DNA of 11,522 bases. Origin: Schizochytrium sp. CCTCC M209059 (lineage: Eukaryota; Sar; Bigyra; Thraustochytrida; Thraustochytriidae). Below, in pieces: positions 7,746-11,522 of this stretch. Each line of letters opens with the position of its first letter. The stretch's first letter is position 1. Under the pieces are notes generated by a model, which did not search any database, was not told the origin of the DNA, and worked only from the letters and a program-made list of their open reading frames with translations. The stretch spans positions 211,291 through 222,812 of the forward strand of contig KN805425.1 in the NCBI GenBank assembly GCA_000818945.1. The letters run 5' to 3'. The position numbers were made by a program, and so were the translations under genes.

Positions 7746-8387
7746 TTAGACAGACCCGCGCACAGAGTCACCTCCTCGTTCGCTTGTATTGTCAGGTCTC
7801 TCTAGCTGGCTGAGACTCTTTCGAAAGTTATGCTTGGTACAAGCTGCTGCATTGTCGTCAATGTGGAGCTGGACAAGTAAGTACCTTTGTCTCTTGTGAA
7901 CAATTGATAAAAATAGCTCAGACCTGCCAGATCTCTGTATAAACGTTGTCAAAGACCAGCTCGTCTTGTAAAAGATCGATGATACCAGCGAAGAAAAGCT
8001 ATTACTTAATGCCCGCAAGAACATCCTGTCGCGCGTCAGTGCGTGACGAGAAGAGTCAAGGCGCACTATACGACCATTTTTGGATGCTATGCTGCTTACT
8101 AATAGCACAAGCACAAGCGCATGCCAGAGATAAGAATGTACGACGACCTCATGCCCGCAACAACATCTTGTCGTTCGTCGGCGCGTGACGAGAAGCCTCA
8201 AGGCGCATTGAGTACTCAACACAAACACAAGCACAGCCTTGGTCATGTGATGTGTGAAAACGGCATGAGAATAGATGGGCCACTCACTTTCATCTGAACA
8301 CCAGAGCGGAGATGATGGAGAAGATGGAAAAAGTGTCGTGGACTGGCTACGTACTACACCTTTGCAGAAGCGAGATTTATTCCCCAT
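7746..8387 (-). CDS. Hypothetical 213-codon open frame, unrecognised
   Basis: An ATG-started frame (start at 8387) runs 213 codons in a region of moderate GC, which is longer than I would expect by chance. The product is rich in Ser, Leu and Arg, with two short hydrophobic runs (MTKAVLVFVLST and LWHALVLVLLVSSIA). No domain is recognised. Against it: it starts 61 nt downstream of the bZIP gene 2 stop on the same strand, overlapping the candidate poly(A) signal, and it contains both copies of a diverged DNA repeat in different frames, so the repeat does not encode a repeated peptide. It may be 3' flanking DNA only. Confidence 0.2.
   Translation of the reverse strand: MGNKSRFCKGVVRSQSTTLFPSSPSSPLWCSDESEWPIYSHAVFTHHMTKAVLVFVLSTQCALRLLVTRRRTTRCCCGHEVVVHSYLWHALVLVLLVSSIASKNGRIVRLDSSRHALTRDRMFLRALSNSFSSLVSSIFYKTSWSLTTFIQRSGRSELFLSIVHKRQRYLLVQLHIDDNAAACTKHNFRKSLSQLERPDNTSERGGDSVRGSV
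8009..8209. repeat. Diverged direct repeat, 59-bp copies
   Basis: Copy 1 is 8009-8067 and copy 2 is 8151-8209. Both begin ATGCCCGCAA and both contain CGTGACGAGAAG and TCAAGGCGCA. I count nine mismatches and no gaps, about 85% identity. A looser similarity continues after each copy (CACAAGCACAAGC and CACAAACACAAGC), so the original unit was probably longer, with an insertion after copy 1. Confidence 0.85.
8376..8381 (-). terminator. Candidate poly(A) signal of bZIP gene 2
   Basis: TTTATT on the plus strand reads AATAAA on the minus strand, about 68 nt beyond the TGA stop of bZIP gene 2. Position and sequence suit a cleavage/polyadenylation signal. Whether this organism uses AATAAA is unknown. 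Confidence 0.35.
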
Positions 8388-8448
8388 CGAGAAGTGATGG
8401 ATAAGGCAAACGGGCGAGCGACAAGGTAAAAATCCAAATTGTTGCAGA

Positions 8449-9810
8449 TCAAATCAGAAGCAAGTTTGCAGGTCCTTCATTATTTGGTTGTAAAAGAGGG
8501 GAATGGTGTGAAGAGGTCGAGGGTAAGACGGCCGTCTGAGGAGACTCGAGGCTGAGCGCCAAAGTCTTCGCTGGCGAGCCACGCATCAAGGGAATAACTG
8601 GGGTATGTGGATCAAAGCGCTCCAACTGCGGGGAGTTTGCGGACTGGTCCAACGTCTTGATCATTGGCGTCAAGATCGAGGACTCGTGCTGCGTACGGGT
8701 CTTTTTGCCTCGCTTCTGCAATTTGCACGATGCCGCTTTGAATGCTGCCGATTCGAACTTTGAGTCCAGGTCCACCGCCTCGTCATTTTCCAACGAGGAC
8801 AGTTCCAGTTCCTTGAAGGTGGGATCGCTTGGGAAGAGATTTGCGCCGCCCATCTCCATGGTGAGCACGTCTTCGAGAAGACACTCGAGGTCATCATTTC
8901 CGGACCCCGCGTGAGCATTGTTCTCGCCTCCTTGTGGTACTTGTTCCTTTATGCCGTGCTGCTTCGTGTGCACGCCAAGAGGCGACCCTGCCATATCGAG
9001 CGTGTACAAAGGATCATTCATGCGATGCATTGCGTCGTCAGCGACGCTATGGCTGATGCGCACGGATTGCGCGTTGCTTCGCGCAGCGCGACCTCCCCGA
9101 CGCCGGTTGCTTGACGTTGCGTTGGCGGGGGCCGCAACGGATGCAGCCGTTGCATGAGCTGCACCCCATGGGGCGGGCATGCCGTGGATCTGGGGCCCAG
9201 CGGCATGTGCGGGCTGATGCTTCTGTGCCATGTGCGTGCCGGCATTTGCTTTTACGCGCTTGCGAGGCTGCAATTGTGCGGCAAGTTCCGCTTGAAGTCG
9301 CTCGACTTGGGCTTGGAGTGCTGCGTTCTGTGCGCGCATTTCAACCATGCCAATAGCGTCGGCGGCGGTGGGATTTTTGGGGTTTTTGCCGGCGGTGTTA
9401 CCGGCGGCATGCGGGCCCACGTTGCCCTTGCGCAGCTGCTCGACCTCGGTGCGGAGGGCTGCGTTTTCGGCGCGAAGGCCCGTCACGTCGGTTTCGAGCT
9501 GCTTGTAGTACTGGATGCGACGCTGACGAGAGCGTTCTGCGGACTCGCGGTTGCGGCGCTTGCGCTCTAGCATGCGCTGCTGCTTGTGGTCGACGTGTTG
9601 TGGCTGTTGTTGTTGCTGGGGCTGTTGTTCCCTTGCGCGCTTCGTTCCCTTGGGTCCAGCGCTCTGCGTTGAGTGCTGCTGGCCCTGGTGGGCGCGTTTA
9701 TGGCACGGCGGCTGCGGCGACGAGGGCGGCGTCCGCGAGCCCTCCGAGGACGTCGAGCTCAGGCTCCCGTCGCGCGGCGACCCGTGGCAGACCGTTGTTG
9801 GCGCCACCAT
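8449..9810 (-). CDS. bZIP transcription factor 2, 453 aa
   Basis: This is a second nuclear bZIP factor, transcribed towards gene 1. The ATG at 9810 has A at -3 and G at +4 (AAGATGG), and no other ATG lies upstream on this strand as far as the window edge. Order: Ser/Thr/Pro-rich N-terminus with TPPSSP (27-32); Gln-rich run (62-71); basic region NRESAERSRQRR (87-98) with invariant Asn87 and Arg95; zipper Leu105, Leu112, Leu119, Leu126; a Gly/Pro/Asn linker (about 129-153); a second helix (155-180) resembling the zipper's C-terminal half; basic patches PRKRVK and NRRRGGR; an acidic segment (about 305-350) with DDLECLLEDVL that may activate transcription; SP/TP-rich end. No membrane segment. Single exon, stop TGA at 8451-8449. 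Targets unknown. Confidence 0.93.
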   Translation of the reverse strand: MVAPTTVCHGSPRDGSLSSTSSEGSRTPPSSPQPPCHKRAHQGQQHSTQSAGPKGTKRAREQQPQQQQQPQHVDHKQQRMLERKRRNRESAERSRQRRIQYYKQLETDVTGLRAENAALRTEVEQLRKGNVGPHAAGNTAGKNPKNPTAADAIGMVEMRAQNAALQAQVERLQAELAAQLQPRKRVKANAGTHMAQKHQPAHAAGPQIHGMPAPWGAAHATAASVAAPANATSSNRRRGGRAARSNAQSVRISHSVADDAMHRMNDPLYTLDMAGSPLGVHTKQHGIKEQVPQGGENNAHAGSGNDDLECLLEDVLTMEMGGANLFPSDPTFKELELSSLENDEAVDLDSKFESAAFKAASCKLQKRGKKTRTQHESSILTPMIKTLDQSANSPQLERFDPHTPVIPLMRGSPAKTLALSLESPQTAVLPSTSSHHSPLLQPNNEGPANLLLI

Positions 9811-10349
9811 CTTCTTTTCTCTTGCTTGCTTGCACCTGCACTCACCAAGGTCGTATCTTGACAACGGCGTCCCTCTCCTTGCCTGCTTGCGCGGGGACGG
9901 AGAGGAGAAACGACGGCGGCGGCGGCCAAGGCGCGTCGGGCGCGAGGAGCTGTCTCTGTCTGTCTGCGCGCGGCTTGCCGTTCTTGGCTTGCCTCGCGCC
10001 GTGCTCTGCCCTGCTCCTGCGCTGGTCGGGCGGTCTGCTTCGGGTTTGCACCTCGGTGCGTCAACGGCGCGATCTCGATCTGCACAAACGCGGCGCGAGA
10101 AGGAAAAAAAGGTTTCGCGCACTTGTGCACGCTCGCGCACGCGGCCGGCCTCCTCCCGCTCGACGTGGGCAGCAGCAGCGACGGCGGGCGAGCGCAGGAA
10201 GCTTGAAGCGGGGTGCGCGACGCTGATCCGCGCGCGAGAGCGGGCGAGCGTGAGAGCGGGCGAGCACGCGTCAAGAGTCTGCGGCGATTGACAGTGGAGT
10301 TGAGGCGAACTTGTGCGTGTGTAGGCCGGGGAGGGGGGAGGCAAAGGAC

Positions 10350-10365
10350 GAATGAATGAATGAAT
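10350..10365. repeat. (GAAT)4 microsatellite
   Basis: Four GAAT units, followed by the degenerate GTATTGAATG. Confidence 0.8.
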
Positions 10366-10577
10366 GTATTGAATGCAAGAACCTGGTGTCCACGTCGTCC
10401 ACGCAGCTCTGACGAGACACAATGCACCCCTTTTTCCAACCGAGCGAGCGCGCTGGAATCGATCCTTGGCTTGGCCTGGCTTGGCGTGGCGTGGCGTCCG
10501 GCGGGAGGTAAAAGAAGAGAACAGAGAAAATCTCAAGCAGCAAAGTAATGCCAGCGAGATTTGTAGATCCTACTTCT

Positions 10578-10596
10578 CAGACAGACAGACAGACAG
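10578..10596. repeat. (CAGA)n microsatellite
   Basis: CAGA repeated four times plus CAG. Confidence 0.85.
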
Positions 10597-10707
10597 CGAG
10601 ATGATGCACCTGCACGTAAAAACTCAAGTATCCGCTGCCGCTGTCTTGCCTTGTTTCCTTCTTCCTTTCTTGGCTGCTTCCTCCTCAGCGGGTCTGGGGC
10701 AAGTACA

Positions 10708-10724
10708 CGCGCGCGCGCGCGCGC
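10708..10724. repeat. (CG)8 dinucleotide tract
   Basis: An uninterrupted alternating C-G run, the type of sequence able to adopt Z-DNA. Confidence 0.85.
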
Positions 10725-10810
10725 TTGCTCAAGCTGGAAGGGGAACGAACGGAGGAAGGAAGCTCCGCTGCCGGGCGGTTGTTTCTGCTCTCGCTGGCTG
10801 CTGTTTTGCA

Positions 10811-10855
10811 CCTTTCTTTCTTTCGATCGATCGATCAATCGATCAATCAATCGAT
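10811..10855. repeat. TTTC and CGAT/CAAT compound repeat
   Basis: A CTTT/TTTC run passes into GATC units and then alternating GATC and AATC units. It is a compound tetranucleotide tract like the one at 3301-3343. Confidence 0.8.
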
Positions 10856-11274
10856 GCCTCCTCCCCGCCGCGTCAAACGCAAGCAGCTGCCAAAGGTGAG
10901 CAGGGCGGCCTCCGTCTGGTCAGTCGCGCCGCAGTTGCCCGACCTCGCCGGACGGCCGGCCGGCCGGACGAGCCGACGGTGTACGCTCTCTACGCCTCCG
11001 ACGCGAGCAACGCGGGCCGAGACCGCACGTTTCTCGCCCTGCTTTCTCTCCTTTCTCCCTCTTTCCTGCTGTACTTGCTGACCGTACTACCGGTCGGTCG
11101 CCGCCCGTGCACGGGCAGGAGGAGGGCGGCCGGGCGGCACCCGGTGCTCGGCGCGCGCTCCGTCGCGTCGCGTCCTCGCCCAAGATCCGCGCGCGCGCAG
11201 CAGGCAGCAGCAGTCGGGGCGCTCGATGCAAGCGGCGGCGTCGACGACGCTGCGCGCGGCAATGCGGTACGGGT

Positions 11275-11294
11275 GGATGGATGGATGGATGGAT
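11275..11294. repeat. (GGAT)5 microsatellite
   Basis: Five exact GGAT units. Confidence 0.9.
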
Positions 11295-11365
11295 CCCTCC
11301 TCGGCTTTGCGGATTTGCAATGCTCGGTTGATCGATCGAGCGAACGCGATGCGTTTTGAATTTTC

Positions 11366-11398
11366 AAAGAAAGAAAGAAAGAAAGAAACCAACCAACC
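11366..11398. repeat. (AAAG)5 and CCAA repeat
   Basis: Five AAAG units run into a short CCAA tract. Confidence 0.85.
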
Positions 11399-11460
11399 TA
11401 CAAAGAGGCAAGCGGTTCGAACTTTAGCTTGGATTTGAACGCGATGCAGTGCTTTGCTTT

Positions 11461-11522
11461 GCAATGCAATGCAATGCAATGCAATGCAATGCAATGCAAT
11501 GCAATGCAATGCAATGCAATGC
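11461..11522. repeat. (GCAAT)12 microsatellite, cut by the window edge
   Basis: Twelve exact GCAAT units plus GC reach the last base, preceded by two GCTTT units. The true length is unknown because the window ends inside the array. It is the longest pure repeat in the window. Confidence 0.95.

Larger units (their letters stand above)
6207..8448. other. Convergent intergenic region between the two bZIP genes
   Basis: This stretch is visibly richer in A and T than the flanking genes. It holds the 3' untranslated regions of both convergent genes. No AATAAA lies close behind gene 1; a candidate lies behind gene 2. Short coding-like pieces occur in different plus-strand frames between about 6618 and 7631, and on the minus strand around 6400-6590 (for example YDEEAKMLRKFDRIG). 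They do not join into one frame and could be a decayed gene or unresolved exons. A CACGTG is at 7255-7260. No RNA gene is visible. Confidence 0.5.
9811..11522 (-). promoter_or_regulatory. ATG-free leader/promoter region of bZIP gene 2
   Basis: The minus strand has no ATG (no CAT on the plus strand) in the 1,712 bases from the gene 2 start to the window end, although ATG on the plus strand is frequent. The proximal part therefore looks like a long 5' leader in which upstream starts are selected against. The gene 2 frame itself stays open for another 242 codons upstream, but without an ATG. Two near-UPR elements lie here: CGACGTGG at 10161-10168 and its reverse complement CCACGTCG at 10390-10397, each one base from TGACGTGG. 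The rest is GC-rich with many microsatellites. I see no other gene. Confidence 0.5.

Noticed and set aside
9840..9845. GTGAGT on the minus strand 30 nt before the bZIP 2 ATG, as a 5' UTR splice donor
   Set aside because: No acceptor at a usable distance precedes the ATG, and an intron crossing the ATG would remove the only start codon.
9551..10291. 246-codon plus-strand frame opposite bZIP 2
   Set aside because: It overlaps the certain bZIP domain on the other strand and has no recognisable domain, so it is a shadow frame.
9811..10536. N-terminal extension of bZIP 2 by 242 codons
   Set aside because: The frame is open but has no ATG. The sequence is low-complexity Arg/Ser/Pro text, and ATG 9810 has a strong start context.

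Overview
This window looks like nuclear DNA from a GC-rich, microsatellite-laden eukaryote with few introns. There are no Shine-Dalgarno sites or operons. Both recognisable genes are eukaryotic bZIP transcription factors whose ATGs sit in A-at-minus-3 contexts, and tetranucleotide and pentanucleotide repeats are scattered through the non-coding DNA. A protist such as a thraustochytrid (labyrinthulomycete) would fit the GC-rich, repeat-studded, compact-gene style. That assignment is inference from style, not from a marker gene.

Layout. Positions 1-3980 are GC-rich with many long but unconvincing open frames, several simple repeats and no gene I can support. Positions 3981-4350 are two tandem copies of a 187-bp unit. 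Positions 4351-4816 are AT-richer and carry a 21-bp near-perfect palindrome. Positions 4817-5256 are an ATG-free leader or promoter with two ACGT-core bZIP sites. bZIP gene 1 follows on the plus strand (5257 to 6206 or 6294). Positions 6207-8448 are AT-richer convergent intergenic DNA with coding-like scraps, a diverged direct repeat and a 213-codon minus-strand open frame of unknown worth. bZIP gene 2 is on the minus strand (9810 to 8449, 453 aa). From 9811 to the right edge, 1.7 kb contains no minus-strand ATG at all, as expected of a long leader/promoter for gene 2, and is crowded with microsatellites.

The main result is in bZIP gene 1. Its reading frame changes near the 3' end. A 68-nt segment (6038-6105) is bounded by CAG|CAGT and CTG|CAGT, both matching the CNG|NNGN loop recognised by the ER-stress RNase IRE1 in HAC1, XBP1 and plant bZIP60 mRNAs. 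The 5' site is the 7-nt loop of a perfect 5-bp hairpin, and both sites are enclosed by a perfect 10-bp stem. Removing 68 nt swaps a hydrophobic, membrane-segment-like C-terminus for a 32-residue acidic tail with nine Asp and no basic residue. This is the logic of an unfolded-protein-response (UPR) switch. A TGACGTGG-type UPR element (as CCACGTCA) and a G-box lie in the upstream region, which suggests self-activation. The IRE1 gene itself is not in this window, and the splicing is a prediction from sequence.

Gene 2 is a paralogue with an almost identical DNA-contact helix, a shared TPPxSP motif and a partly duplicated leucine zipper. The two proteins could dimerise or compete for the same ACGT sites, but nothing here proves that.
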